A stretch of DNA of 40,352 nt from an uncultured Clostridiaceae bacterium (GCA_948356915.1 CAOJCG010000015.1:1-40352); one strand, 5' to 3'; positions 16,691 to 25,256 are shown, numbered from the stretch's first letter. Numbers and translations are program-made. Notes: generated by a model not told the origin, from the sequence alone.

Positions 16691-17869
16691 TTATTTTAAT
16701 ATTTCTTCTTTAAAACTTTCACCATTTTCTAGTTTTTCTAACTCTAATATATCTAATACTGTTGCTGATATATCTGCATAAGTTGCTCTTATTCCTATAT
16801 TTACATTTTCTTTTATTTCTTTCCCATATATAAGTACAGGGATATATTCTCTTGAATGGTCTGTACTTGGAGTTGTTGGGTCATTTCCGTGGTCTGCAGT
16901 TATTATTAGCATGTCTGTACTCTTCATATTTTTCATTATTTCTGGCAATTTGCTATCAAAGTATTCTAATGCTTTTGAGTAGCCTTCCACATCATTTCTA
17001 TGTCCATATAACATATCTGTATCTACTAAATTTGTAAATATTAGCCCTTCGCTATCTTTCTTTATTTCTTGTATTGTTTTTTCTATTCCATCTACGTTTC
17101 CTTCTGTATGATAATTATTAGTTATTCCTCTTAAGCTGAATAAATCTTCTATTTTTCCTATTGAAATTACTTTTTTACCATTTTCACTAATTACATCTAG
17201 CATTGTTTTTCCAAATGTATCGCTTTCAAAGTCTTTTCTGTTATATGTTCTAGTAAAATTCTCACTTGTAGTTCCTATGAATGGTCTTGCTATAACTGTT
17301 CCCACATTGTATGCTGGCTTATTTAGCATTTGCCTTGCTATTTTGCACATTTTATATAACTCTTCTACTGGAATTACATCTTCATGTGCTGCTATTTGAA
17401 ATACACTATCTGCTGATGTGTATATTATTGGGTAACCTGCTTTTATATGCTCTTCTCCAAATCGTTTTAGTATTTCTGTGCCTGAACCTACTTCATTGCA
17501 AAGAACGCCTTTAACACCTGTTTTTTCTATAAATTCTTGTATCATTTCTTGTGGGAATGCATTTGAATATGTTGTAAAACCTGGATTTGTTATATGCCCT
17601 GCTATTTCCCAATGTCCTACTGGACTATTTTTCCCTACTGATTTTTCTGCAAGTTTTCCAAATGCTCCAATAGGACTTTCTTCTTTTTCATCAATACCGA
17701 TTTCATCTATATTGTAAAGCCCCATATTTTTCATGTTTGGAATGTTTGGTTTGCATCTTTTGTATATTCCTTTTAAGGTATTACTTCCTTCGTCTCCATA
17801 TATGTTTGCATCTGGAAGTTCGCCTACTCCGAATCCGTCTAGTACTATTATTATTGCTCTTTTTATCAT
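16691..17869 (-). CDS. deoB: Phosphopentomutase, 392 aa
   Basis: Converts (deoxy)ribose 1-phosphate to the 5-phosphate in nucleoside salvage; a cytoplasmic Mn-dependent alkaline-phosphatase-superfamily enzyme. It shows the N-terminal metal site IIVLDGFGVGELPDA, the phosphorylated-Thr region around DEGSNTLKG, NLVDTDMLYGHRNDVEGY, and the C-terminal metal ligands ADHGNDP and TDHSREY. The length matches the family. AAGGAGG precedes the ATG. It stands alone between two repeat elements with no other nucleoside-catabolism gene nearby; its upstream 340-base gap contains a MITE-like repeat and a nested palindrome. Confidence 0.96.
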   Translation of the reverse strand: MIKRAIIIVLDGFGVGELPDANIYGDEGSNTLKGIYKRCKPNIPNMKNMGLYNIDEIGIDEKEESPIGAFGKLAEKSVGKNSPVGHWEIAGHITNPGFTTYSNAFPQEMIQEFIEKTGVKGVLCNEVGSGTEILKRFGEEHIKAGYPIIYTSADSVFQIAAHEDVIPVEELYKMCKIARQMLNKPAYNVGTVIARPFIGTTSENFTRTYNRKDFESDTFGKTMLDVISENGKKVISIGKIEDLFSLRGITNNYHTEGNVDGIEKTIQEIKKDSEGLIFTNLVDTDMLYGHRNDVEGYSKALEYFDSKLPEIMKNMKSTDMLIITADHGNDPTTPSTDHSREYIPVLIYGKEIKENVNIGIRATYADISATVLDILELEKLENGESFKEEILK

Positions 17870-17905
17870 TGATTGCCTCCTTTTTTTTGGTTACTGCTTT
17901 TTTCC

Positions 17906-18001
17906 GCTATTAGGACAATTCCTAATCTAGCCAGATTATTTTTGTTTTTTTGCTAGTGGTTCTTCTCTATCTTGTTTCCGATTGCGGACCGTCCCCAATG
18001 C
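17906..18001. repeat. 96-base interspersed repeat, copy A
   Basis: Nearly the same sequence as 25145-25240, including the shared core CCTAATCTAGCCAGATTATT and the tail ending CCGTCCCCAATGC. The left end is worn compared with copy B, where the ends are inverted over 16 bases. No ORF. It lies just upstream of deoB, so it could influence that gene's transcript. Confidence 0.88.
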
Positions 18002-18046
18002 TACCTTAAATTTTTATTTTAGAATAATAAAATAGTAGTATTTTTT

Positions 18047-18205
18047 TACATATAGAGTAGCGCGAGGGATTTTATATATTTATATTTTTGCAGCGACTCC
18101 GGGGTAACCGCCTTAGAATATGTTATGAACGATAGTGAATTACATATTCTTAGGATGGGGCAGCGAAAAAAATATAAATATATAATGTCCTGGGAGCGGA
18201 TAATT
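18047..18205. other. Nested long palindrome, unknown structured element
   Basis: Outer A/T arms (18069-18091 and 18165-18188) enclose a second inverted repeat (18111-18123 with 18142-18154, twelve of thirteen bases matching). CAGCG occurs beside both outer arms, and GC-rich segments (GCGCGAGGGA; TCCTGGGAGCG) flank the whole. It could fold as a cruciform or a multi-stem RNA on either strand. There is no coding potential. I cannot assign it to a riboswitch or transposon family. Confidence 0.6.
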
Positions 18206-18213
18206 TAACATGG

Positions 18214-20509
18214 CTATTTTTTTATGTCTATATCATATTCATATACTTGTACTAATTTAATTTCATTTGTAAATTCATTTTTTAATACATTTATGTAAAA
18301 ATCTTTTCTAGATACTAAGTTCATATTAAATTTAGATAAATCTATTAATACTTTACTTCCTATATCCATTCCTGCTGGAAGCGTTTTATTTATATTGTCA
18401 TAGAAAATGATATTTGTATAAAACATTATAGGCATTTTTTCTTTTACGTTTAGCTTAAGTAAATAAACTTTTTCCTTATTGTCATAACAACTTTCTATTT
18501 CTTCTTTCGGATTTATATTTAATATTTCAAAAGTTTTTTCATTTAAACTTTCTTCATCACTTACTTTATAAATTGATATATCATTTATGTTTTGCATTTT
18601 TCCGCATACTTTCATTTAAAAGTTTTCTATAATTATCTAAGTTTTCTTTATACTCCTCTACTGTTGTATCATTATTTACAGCTAAAATATTAAATTTATC
18701 TTTTTCGACTTCTCTGTGTTTTACATTGTTTAAAATTTTTATTTTTGTTTTGTCTTGTGCTATATTTCCAAATATGTCAAAATCTTTCCCTGCAATTTCT
18801 TCTACATTTTCATTATATTCTTGTTTTAGTATTTTTAATCTTTTTTCTATTTGGTTAATATCCTTTTTTAGTATTTTTTCTTTATTTAATATATTAAAAG
18901 TTGGTAAGTCATTAAGTAGGGCAAACATTGCATCACATTCATTTTTAGTAAATATTTCTCTTTGTTTCAAATCTACTTTTTTCCCAAATTCTTCTAAGTC
19001 TTCTTCATAGTCAAACTTTCTTTTCAAAATATTTTTCTTTTCATTTTCTTTTTGTTCTCCTTCATTAAGAAGTGTTACTTCGTCTTTGTTTGTGAACTTC
19101 CAAAAGTCAAATATACTCTTTTTATGGCTTTCTATTTCATTTATGTATAAAGTTGCATTTTGTATTTTTCTTTCTAAATTTTCTTTTTTATTTTCTAATG
19201 CTTTTATATCCATTTTCATATTTTTTAGCTTTGTTTCTTCTTTACTTAGTGTTTCACATATTTTTAGCAGGTCTTCTATTGTGTATAAGTCTTTCGTTTC
19301 TATTTGCTCTATCGAACCTATTTCTATACTTTTTTCTTCATTTTCTGGCATTTGTTTTATTTCTTTTAATTTATTTGTTTTATTATCTTTTTTAAAGAAA
19401 TATTTAACTCTTCCAAAAAAACTTTTTTTACATTCTAAAAAATTTGTTATTTGTTTTTCCTTTAGTAAATATTCTTCTTTTTGCTTTTTTAGTGTTTCTT
19501 TTAGTAGTTCTAACCTTTCCGCATTTAATATATTTTCACTAAATGTTTCATTCATTTTTTCTTGTTTAACTTGCACTTCTTGTCTTATAAATTCTGGCAA
19601 ATTTTCGTATGCTATTTTCTTTAAATTATAACAAAAGTCTAAACTTCCTTTTTCATTTATTATTATTTTAAAGTTATATTCCATCCCATCTGTTGATTGT
19701 AAAATAAAAAGCGCTTTTAATAACTTAAATTGCTCACTTGCTTTTTCTTTATTTTCTAATGTTATTTTATACATACTTTTTACTTTTTCATATACTACTG
19801 TTTTTCCTAATATTTCTATACTTTGCTCACCATTTTGATTATATACTTCATATATACTTGGCCATTCTTTTGTGAAAAACCATAAGTAATTTTCTAAATC
19901 TGTTATTTCACTTTTCTTTAATAGCTTGTTTGAGTATTCCATATGTGTTATTGGAACATATATTTTTTCGTTCTTTTTTGATTTTTGCATTGCTATTTTT
20001 TTCTTTATTAAATAGAATAAAGCTTCTGCATTATTTTCGTTACTAGAGAATAGCATGAAATATTTATTTTCTATTTCAGAGTAATATATTTGCCATATGT
20101 AATTATTTTTATATTTTATTTCATATGGTATTTCTTTACTTAGCATTTTTTGCTCTTGCTCTATACTTTTTAGTTTTTCTAAGTCTAATTTTCTTATCAT
20201 ATTTAGGAAAGTAGTATATTGTTCTATTGTTTCTTCATTTTCTGATTTTAAATAAAATGCAAGTGGCAAAGCTCTTTTTAGTTTTTGATTTAAATCATCT
20301 AACCTATCTGAAGGTGTTATTAATATTTCTATATCTTTTATATTTACATATTTATATACTTTATAATTATTGTCTTCATATGTTTTTAGTGGTTTATATT
20401 TTATTTTTTCTATATTTAGTAAGCTATTTGGTATATTTTCTAAATCTAACCCTATGCTTTTTAGTTTTTTTTCTATTGTTTTGCTATCTTCTTTTGTATC
20501 TTTTAGCAC
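18214..20509 (-). CDS. Large coiled-coil protein of unknown function, joined by a CGG +1 shift, 764 aa if recoded
   Basis: I do not recognise a family. Residues 1-320 look globular (mixed alpha/beta, Lys/Glu-rich). Residues ~330-400 and ~430-580 are long charged coiled coils (KMDIKALENKKENLERKI). No signal peptide or membrane helix, so probably cytoplasmic. The first frame runs from a GTG (AGGAGGG before it) to a stop at 18581; the second frame has good coding character down to 18214. At the zero-frame CGG (18602-18604) skipping the C turns ATG CGG AAA into ATG GGA AAA and joins them in one 764-aa protein, of which the last ~130 residues are a compact domain. Two overlapping separate genes is the alternative, but an ATG at 18615 has no clear ribosome binding site. 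Confidence 0.7.
18602..18604 (-). other. CGG +1 shift site in the 764-aa coiled-coil gene
   Basis: The zero frame reads AGT ATG CGG AAA AAT and stops at 18581 after RKNAKHK. Skipping the C at 18604 reads ATG GGA AAA ATG and continues for about 130 codons. The total span minus one base is divisible by three. Confidence 0.7.
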
Positions 20510-20570
20510 TTTTGTTTCCCTCCTAATGTTTTTTATTTAGTATATCACATATGTTTTTTATGGGCAATAA

Positions 20571-20613
20571 AAATTTTAAAGGAGCTAATTTTTTTATTGC
20601 TCCTTTAAAATTT
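20571..20613 (-). terminator. Intrinsic terminator of prmC
   Basis: Fifteen-base perfect inverted repeat (20571-20585 with 20599-20613) containing GGAGC/GCTCC, followed by a T-rich tract on the minus strand. It begins at the prmC stop codon. Confidence 0.85.
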
Positions 20614-21463
20614 AATTATTTTTTATTTTCGCTACAACTATTCTATCATTTCCAGCTAAATCTTTTTTCGAATATATTTCTTTGTACTTCCCAGTGTTAT
20701 TTAGTAAATTTATTACCTTTTCTTTTTGATCATAACCTATTTCCATACATAAATATCCTTCATTATTTAAAAATTTGTAAGCTTCATTTGCTAATATTTT
20801 ATAAAAGCTTAATCCGTCTTTTCCTCCATCTAATGCTATTAGAGGTTCTTTTTGTACATTTTTAGATAAAGTTTCTATTACGCTTCTTTGTATGTATGGT
20901 GGGTTTGAAACTATAATATCATATTTGTTAGTTATATTTTCAAACATATTTGATTCTATAAATTCTACTTTACTTAGGCTTATATGTTTTTCACTATTTT
21001 TTTTCGCTATCTGAAGTGCTTCTATACTTATATCTGACATTGTTATATGTGCATTTTCCAAGTTTTTTCCAAGCGATATTCCTATCACTCCACTTCCTGT
21101 GCATATGTCTAGTATTTGCATATTTTCTTTTTCTTGTTTTGCAATATTTATTACTTCTTCTACTAATATTTCTGTATCGGGCTGTGGTATTAGTACATTT
21201 TCATCTATGTAAAATTCTAAGTTCATAAATTCTTGCTTATTTGTTATGTACTGAATTGGCATTCCTTGTATAATTTCTATTAGTGCTAAATAATACCTTG
21301 TCTTTTCTTGTTCTTCTACTTCTTTTTCTTCATTTATTACAATTTTCACTCTATCCATTTGTAGAATGTATTGTGCTAATGTTTTTGCTATTATGCTACT
21401 ATCTTGTATTTTATTTTCTTTTAACAATTTTTTTCCATAATTTATTAATTCTTTTATTCTCAA
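20612..21463 (-). CDS. prmC: Release factor glutamine N5-methyltransferase, 283 aa
   Basis: Methylates the Gln of the GGQ motif of release factors RF1 and RF2, improving termination. It has the N-terminal helical substrate domain, the SAM motif DICTGSGVIGISLG near residue 122, and the catalytic SNPPYI near residue 188. The length is standard. The start is a TTG at 21463 with AGAGGTG five bases ahead, and the family N-terminus matches. prfA, the usual neighbour, is absent from this window. The gene ends in its own terminator and lies about 220 bases downstream of the 6S-like RNA; it may share transcription from that promoter or have a weak one near TATAAT at about 21500. Confidence 0.93.
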   Translation of the reverse strand: MRIKELINYGKKLLKENKIQDSSIIAKTLAQYILQMDRVKIVINEEKEVEEQEKTRYYLALIEIIQGMPIQYITNKQEFMNLEFYIDENVLIPQPDTEILVEEVINIAKQEKENMQILDICTGSGVIGISLGKNLENAHITMSDISIEALQIAKKNSEKHISLSKVEFIESNMFENITNKYDIIVSNPPYIQRSVIETLSKNVQKEPLIALDGGKDGLSFYKILANEAYKFLNNEGYLCMEIGYDQKEKVINLLNNTGKYKEIYSKKDLAGNDRIVVAKIKNN

Positions 21464-21524
21464 TTTTTCACCTCTTTTTCAAATTTTACTATATTTTATT
21501 ATAATATTTCTTCTTAGAGTAAAA

Positions 21525-21640
21525 AGGCACAGTGGTGTCATTGCCATAAGGTATTCCCATAAACGGTGCACCTACAGCGTAAAATTTGATTTTTCCTATA
21601 GTATCAAAAAAGAACACTTATAATGCTCTTTGATATAAGA
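21525..21640. other. Structured leader/spacer between prmC and the 6S-like RNA
   Basis: No gene here. It contains a hairpin at 21602-21634 (TATCAAA/TTTGATA with inner GAGCA/TGTTC on the minus strand and a run of six T in the 3' arm) and a second region of short inverted and direct repeats (CCATAA twice, GGTGCACC) at about 21526-21572. The first may terminate the upstream RNA; the second may be a prmC leader. Confidence 0.4.
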
Positions 21641-21680
21641 CTATGTCCGCAACTTAAATTTCAAAATGGCGTCTAACAGG

Positions 21681-21896
21681 CATAAAAATTCCCCACCATA
21701 AGCCGCAAGATGATTGGATTTTTAATACCTGTTTTCACAGGTGGGTGCTTTGTTGAAAGTTTATGGGTTTCTTACTATATTTGCATATGTAAGCATACAC
21801 GCAGTTTTCAAAGCCAAGCTCCCTTTTATTATTTGTTGGTAATAAAATTCCAGTCTACACGCACCGAGCAGGGATTTTTTATATTTATTTGTTTTA
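21681..21896 (-). ncRNA. ssrS: Probable 6S RNA
   Basis: A strong isolated promoter drives a roughly 215-base untranslated RNA whose ends pair: the 5' ATAAAAAATCCC (21882-21871) with the 3' GGGAATTTTTAT (21692-21681 side), eleven of twelve positions. Inside lie TGCTCGGTGCGTG and GGCTTTGAAAACTGCGTG, which resemble the conserved strands of 6S RNA (compare GCCTTAAAACTGCGACG in E. coli), and a distal perfect hairpin ACCTGT-GAAA-ACAGGT. Length, rod-like closure and lack of ORF all fit. 6S RNA mimics an open promoter and binds sigma-A RNA polymerase in stationary phase. A different small RNA family is possible; a covariance-model search would decide. Confidence 0.65.
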
Positions 21897-21903
21897 TACT
21901 TAT

Positions 21904-21932
21904 ATATTAACATATAAAATTGTAAGTTTCAA
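21904..21932 (-). promoter_or_regulatory. Sigma-A promoter of the 6S-like RNA
   Basis: On the minus strand TTGAAA (21932-21927), a 17-base spacer ending in TGT, then TAATAT (21909-21904). The predicted start, near 21896, is 14 bases ahead of the closing stem of the RNA. Confidence 0.8.
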
Positions 21933-22009
21933 TATATTTTATATTACATTTTCGTTACATTTTTTTATTACAGAACTCACATTTCACAAGTAATATCGAA
22001 TACAGATGT

Positions 22010-22147
22010 AAGGGAGATTACTAATCTCCCATGCTCCTACGACTTTGCTATATTTATATTCTATATCTAGCAATTTCCCCGAAGCGCCATAGAAGTTTAT
22101 TCTCTGAAGTCTATGGACGATTGATAATCGCCCCTGCAATGTAAAAA
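22010..22147. repeat. Intergenic palindromic repeat cluster
   Basis: The gap between the 6S promoter and truB holds GGGAGATT-act-AATCTCCC (22013-22031), a CCATAGA/TCTATGG pair around 22088-22116, and CGATT-gat-AATCG followed by CCCCTGCAATGTAAAA (22118-22147). The last tail recurs at 24224, 28640 and 38551. No coding potential. Confidence 0.7.
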
Positions 22148-22209
22148 ATTTTCTGCAAATTATAACATTATAGTTACATTTTATAGTATTGATATAATTT
22201 ATTTTCATT

Positions 22210-23068
22210 CTAGTTTATTATATCTCTTTTTAACATATTGTCATTTATGGTTCCTATTCCTATATATGTTTCTCTATTATATATATTATATACTCCATCT
22301 TCCTTTTTAGTGTATATTTTTACTCCATTTAAGAATTTTTCTTGTGTTTCATTGTTTAATTCTATTTTTTCATTATTTTCAAATAGTCTCTTCATTGTTA
22401 TTATATTCTTTTTAGCAAATTCTATTCCATTTTTTTCTATTTGCTCTATTGTTATAGCTTGATTTATATCAAATCTTCCTACTTTTATTCTGTTTAAGTC
22501 TTTCATATAGCCTATTGTTCCTAGTTTTTCGGCTATGTCTTCGCACAAGCTTCTTATATATGTACCTTTTGAGCATGATACTTTGAAGTATATTTCTTTT
22601 TGTTCTTTATCTATTTTTATTAATTCTATGTTATATATTGTTATTTTCCTTGGCTTTATTTCTATACTTTCCCCGTTTTCGTGCATATTCATATAGCTTT
22701 TTTCCATTTATTTTTATTGCTGAATACATTGGTGGTATTTGTTCTTGCTCTCCTATAAATAGTTTTAATATATTTTCTATATTTGCTAATTCTCCTACTT
22801 GCTTTTCTTCTATTATTTTTCCTTCTGCATCTGCTGTGTCTGTTTTTATTCCTAGTTTTAATGTTACTTCGTATTCTTTGTCATGTTCTATTAAATATTT
22901 TGATAGTTTTGTTCCTTCGTTTAAAAGAAGTGGTAATACTCCTGTTGCATTGGGGTCTAATGTTCCTGTATGTCCCACTTTTTTTATATTTAATATTTTT
23001 TTTATTTTTGATACTACATCATGCGAGGTGTAGCCTTTTGGTTTGTTTATTATTAGTATTCCGTTCAT
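22210..23068 (-). CDS. truB: tRNA pseudouridine-55 synthase, interrupted by a CGG +1 shift, 285 aa if recoded
   Basis: Makes pseudouridine 55 in the T-loop of tRNAs. The N-terminal frame has INKPKGYTSHDVVSKIKK and VGHTGTLDPNATGVLPL with the catalytic Asp. That frame then hits KING KKLYEYAR followed by AAA CGG GGA (22673-22675) and runs out of homology. Skipping the C at 22675 reads AAA GGG GAA AGT and gives the standard YEYARKGESIEIKPR, whose Gly is conserved in TruB, then CSKGTYIRSLCEDIAEKLG and the C-terminal domain. The joined length of 285 is normal. AAAGGAAC precedes the ATG. It is the last gene of the rimP-infB operon. A nonsense-like frameshift in such a conserved enzyme is unlikely to be simple decay. 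Confidence 0.92.
22673..22675 (-). other. CGG +1 shift site in truB
   Basis: Zero frame CGA AAA CGG GGA AAG; the +1 frame after dropping the C is CGA AAA GGG GAA AGT. The restored Gly corresponds to the conserved ARxG turn of TruB. This is the only one of the five sites where the quadruplet is CGGG and not CGGA. Confidence 0.8.
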
Positions 23069-23073
23069 GAAAG

Positions 23074-23196
23074 TTCCTTTCAGAAGTCAGATGTCAGAGG
23101 TCGGATGTCAGAATTTAATGTCAGAGGTCAGAAATTTCAGTAATTTTTTTGAAGAAACTACTAATCTTCCGTCTTCTGTCTTCCGTCTTCTGGCTT
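23074..23196. repeat. Heptamer-built inverted repeat between truB and nrnA
   Basis: The left part is a run of seven-base GTCAGAN-type units (AGAAGTCAGATGTCAGAGG...), the right part a run of TCTTCCG/TCTTCTG-type units that pairs with it. A short core (CAGTAATTTTTTTGAAG) separates them. It fills the entire gap between two operon genes. Confidence 0.85.
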
Positions 23197-24150
23197 CTAT
23201 TTAAGTTGCATTTTTATTTGATTTATTATTTTTTCTTTTGCTTGTTCTATTGGTATTGTTATTGTACATCCAGCTGCGTGCTTGTGTCCGCCTCCGCCAA
23301 ATATTAAACATACATCTGATACATTTACATATTCGTTTGAACGTAATGATGCTCTATAGCCTTTTTCAGTTTCTCTTATAAATATTGATACTTCTACTCC
23401 TTCTATGCTTCTTCCTTCATCTACTATTCCTTCATGATCGTCTAAACTTGCTTTTGTTTCTTCTATATCTTGCTTTGTTATATATGTAAATGAGATTTGT
23501 CCGTTTTCTAAAAATTCCATTCTGTCTATTGCTCTTTTTCTTAGCTCAAAGTTTGCTCTTGTTTTTGTGTTCATTGCTTTTTTATATATTTCTGAAACGT
23601 TTATTCCTGATTTTAGAAGTCTTGCTGCAAATTCAAATGTTTCTGGTCTTGTTGACTGATATTGGAAACCTCCTGTGTCTGTTATTATTCCTGTTAATAT
23701 ACATTTTCCAATTTCATTTGTTATTTCTATTTCAAAATATTCGAATATTGTTAGTAATATTTGTGTACATGCTGGTGAGTCTGGGTTTACGTAGTTTAAG
23801 TCTCCATACATTGTATTTGTACTATGGTGATCTATTACTATTCTTGTTTTTGCTTCTTCAAAATATTTTGACCAACCATTTAACATTTTTATTGTGGCAC
23901 TGTCTAATGCTATTGCTAAATCATAATTTTCTTCTTTTCCCTCTTTTTTTACTTTGTCTACATTTGGTAAAAATGAATATGTTCGTGGATATTCTGGTAT
24001 TATAACATCTACTTCTTCTTTTCCCATTTGTTTTAGTGCTGAGTACATTGCTAATGCACTTCCTACTGCATCTCCATCTGGGTTTTCGTGGGTTAGAAGT
24101 ACTATTGATTTAGCTTTTTTTATTTCTTGTAATATGTTGTCTAGCGTCAT
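23197..24150 (-). CDS. nrnA: DHH/DHHA1 phosphoesterase, NrnA-like, 317 aa
   Basis: Degrades short oligoribonucleotides (nanoRNase) and often 3'-phosphoadenosine 5'-phosphate; may also hydrolyse linear or cyclic dinucleotides. DHH motifs in order: THENPDGDAVGSALAMY (motif I), ALDSATIKML (II), IVIDHHSTNTMYGD (III, DHH near residue 106), then the DHHA1 substrate motif FGGGGHKHAAGC near residue 295. The length is typical. AGGAGG precedes the ATG. Its place between rbfA and truB is conserved in Firmicutes. Confidence 0.93.
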   Translation of the reverse strand: MTLDNILQEIKKAKSIVLLTHENPDGDAVGSALAMYSALKQMGKEEVDVIIPEYPRTYSFLPNVDKVKKEGKEENYDLAIALDSATIKMLNGWSKYFEEAKTRIVIDHHSTNTMYGDLNYVNPDSPACTQILLTIFEYFEIEITNEIGKCILTGIITDTGGFQYQSTRPETFEFAARLLKSGINVSEIYKKAMNTKTRANFELRKRAIDRMEFLENGQISFTYITKQDIEETKASLDDHEGIVDEGRSIEGVEVSIFIRETEKGYRASLRSNEYVNVSDVCLIFGGGGHKHAAGCTITIPIEQAKEKIINQIKMQLK

Positions 24151-24171
24151 TTTTTTATCCTCCTAGCATAA

Positions 24172-24250
24172 ATCAGAAGTCAGAGGTCAGATTTTAAGGT
24201 AATTTCTTCGAAGTTCTGGCGATTACTAATCGCCCCTACATATTAAAGCA
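24172..24250. repeat. Heptamer/CCCCTACA repeat between nrnA and rbfA
   Basis: Begins with CAGAAGTCAGAGGTCAG, then the core AAGGTAATTTCTTCGAAG, then GGCGATT-act-AATCGCC and CCCCTACA. It shares the first two modules with the repeats at 23074, 28562 and 30578 and the third with that at 22118. The pyrimidine arm is reduced here. Confidence 0.8.
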
Positions 24251-24293
24251 TAATATGGACTATCTCAAATCTATATCTGATTTCTTATTTTCT

Positions 24294-24641
24294 TTATTTG
24301 TTTAAATCTTTTAATATTGATTCTATTTTCATTCCGTATTCCATTGAGTCGTCTTGTTCAAATACTAGTTCTGGTGTTATTCGTAAGTTTATTTTTTTTG
24401 CGATGCTACTTCTTATATAGCCTGATGATTTTTTTAGTGCTTCTAAAGTTTTTTCGTTGTTTTTTGAGTTTAACATGCTTACATATACTTTTGCGTATTT
24501 TAAGTCTGGTGTTATTTTTACTTTTGTTACACTTATTAATCCTGTTGCATCTGGATTTTTTAATTCAAAAGAAATAATGTTACTTATTTCTTTTTTTAAC
24601 TCTTCGTTTATTCTGTTTAGTCTGTTTTCGTTTGTTGGCAT
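24294..24641 (-). CDS. rbfA: Ribosome-binding factor A, 115 aa
   Basis: Small KH-fold protein that binds the 30S subunit and aids 16S rRNA 5'-end maturation. It matches the family in length and in RLNRINEELKKEISNIIS at the start, VTKVKITPDLKYAKVYVSML in the middle and ELVFEQDDSMEYG near the end. AAAGGAG is placed correctly. Downstream of infB in the usual order. Confidence 0.95.
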   Translation of the reverse strand: MPTNENRLNRINEELKKEISNIISFELKNPDATGLISVTKVKITPDLKYAKVYVSMLNSKNNEKTLEALKKSSGYIRSSIAKKINLRITPELVFEQDDSMEYGMKIESILKDLNK

Positions 24642-24678
24642 TTTTTTCTCCTTTCAAAGGTTGTATGTTTTAAGCTTT

Positions 24679-24963
24679 TTATCTTTCCTCTTGTTCTTCT
24701 TGTATTTTGTTTACTGCTTTTATATATTGTTCTTTTCTTTTGTCTTCGGCAAATCTATTATCTTTTCTTCTTGCCATATCTTGTATTTTTTTATTAAATT
24801 GTTTTCTTGCTTGTTTTGATTTTTCTTGTTTTTCTTGTTTTTTTCTATCCATTTTTGCTATTACTTCTTCCATTGTTATTGTTTCTTCGTCTATTTTTTG
24901 TTGTTTTTGGCCTAGCATTTCGTTTATAGATCTATTTTTTGGAATTTTATTCTTTTTTGCCAT
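24679..24963 (-). CDS. Small basic coiled-coil protein, unknown, 94 aa
   Basis: I do not recognise a family. The product is extremely rich in Lys, Glu, Gln and Arg, almost entirely predicted helix (EEVIAKMDRKKQEKQEKSK), with no hydrophobic segment. A GTG at 24972 would add three residues; AAAGGAAG suits the ATG at 24963 better. It lies between infB and rbfA, close to rbfA (37 bases), so it probably acts in translation or RNA binding, by location only. Confidence 0.6.
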   Translation of the reverse strand: MAKKNKIPKNRSINEMLGQKQQKIDEETITMEEVIAKMDRKKQEKQEKSKQARKQFNKKIQDMARRKDNRFAEDKRKEQYIKAVNKIQEEQEER

Positions 24964-25144
24964 TTTTTTCACTTCCTTTTTAAAGTTTTTATAGTGCTTC
25001 GTGTTAGTATTCTATATGTTTTATTTTCTACTTCTTTCCCAATTAGGGGCAGTCCCTCTTGGAACATCTTCGATTACCCAAGGGGGCTTTTTGTTTTTGC
25101 TTCTTTTAGTTCTCTACTCTTATTATTCTTTCTTCTTGGCTTCC

Positions 25145-25240
25145 GCATTGGGGACAGTTCCTAATCTAGCCAGATTATTTTTGCATTTTCTCTTAAAGTT
25201 CTTCTCTATCTTGTTTCCGATTACGAACCGTCCCCAATGC
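25145..25240. repeat. 96-base MITE-like repeat, copy B
   Basis: The ends GCATTGGGGACAGTTC (25145-25160) and GAACCGTCCCCAATGC (25225-25240) are inverted with one mismatch. The interior is nearly the same as at 17906-18001. A further partial end-like sequence (AATTAGGGGCAGTCCC) is at 25043-25058, followed by CCCTCTTGG/CCAAGGGGG and a T-tract. The rest of the 290-base gap between infB and the small basic protein gene has no gene. Confidence 0.88.
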
Positions 25241-25256
25241 TAGCCGCTAATTGTGA

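Noticed and set aside
21500..21900. Region considered as tmRNA, RNase P RNA, SRP RNA, T-box or cobalamin riboswitch
   Set aside because: The signature motifs of these families, such as the T-box GGTGG-ACCGCG, the tmRNA terminal tRNA-like end and the RNase P GAGGAAAGTCC, are not present.
22013..22208. A 74-codon minus-strand frame across 21984-22208
   Set aside because: It runs through palindromic repeats and the 6S promoter area, has no ribosome binding site and has no protein-like pattern.
23074..23196. Repeats considered as a CRISPR array
   Set aside because: Units are seven bases without spacers, arms are inverted to each other, and no cas genes are near.
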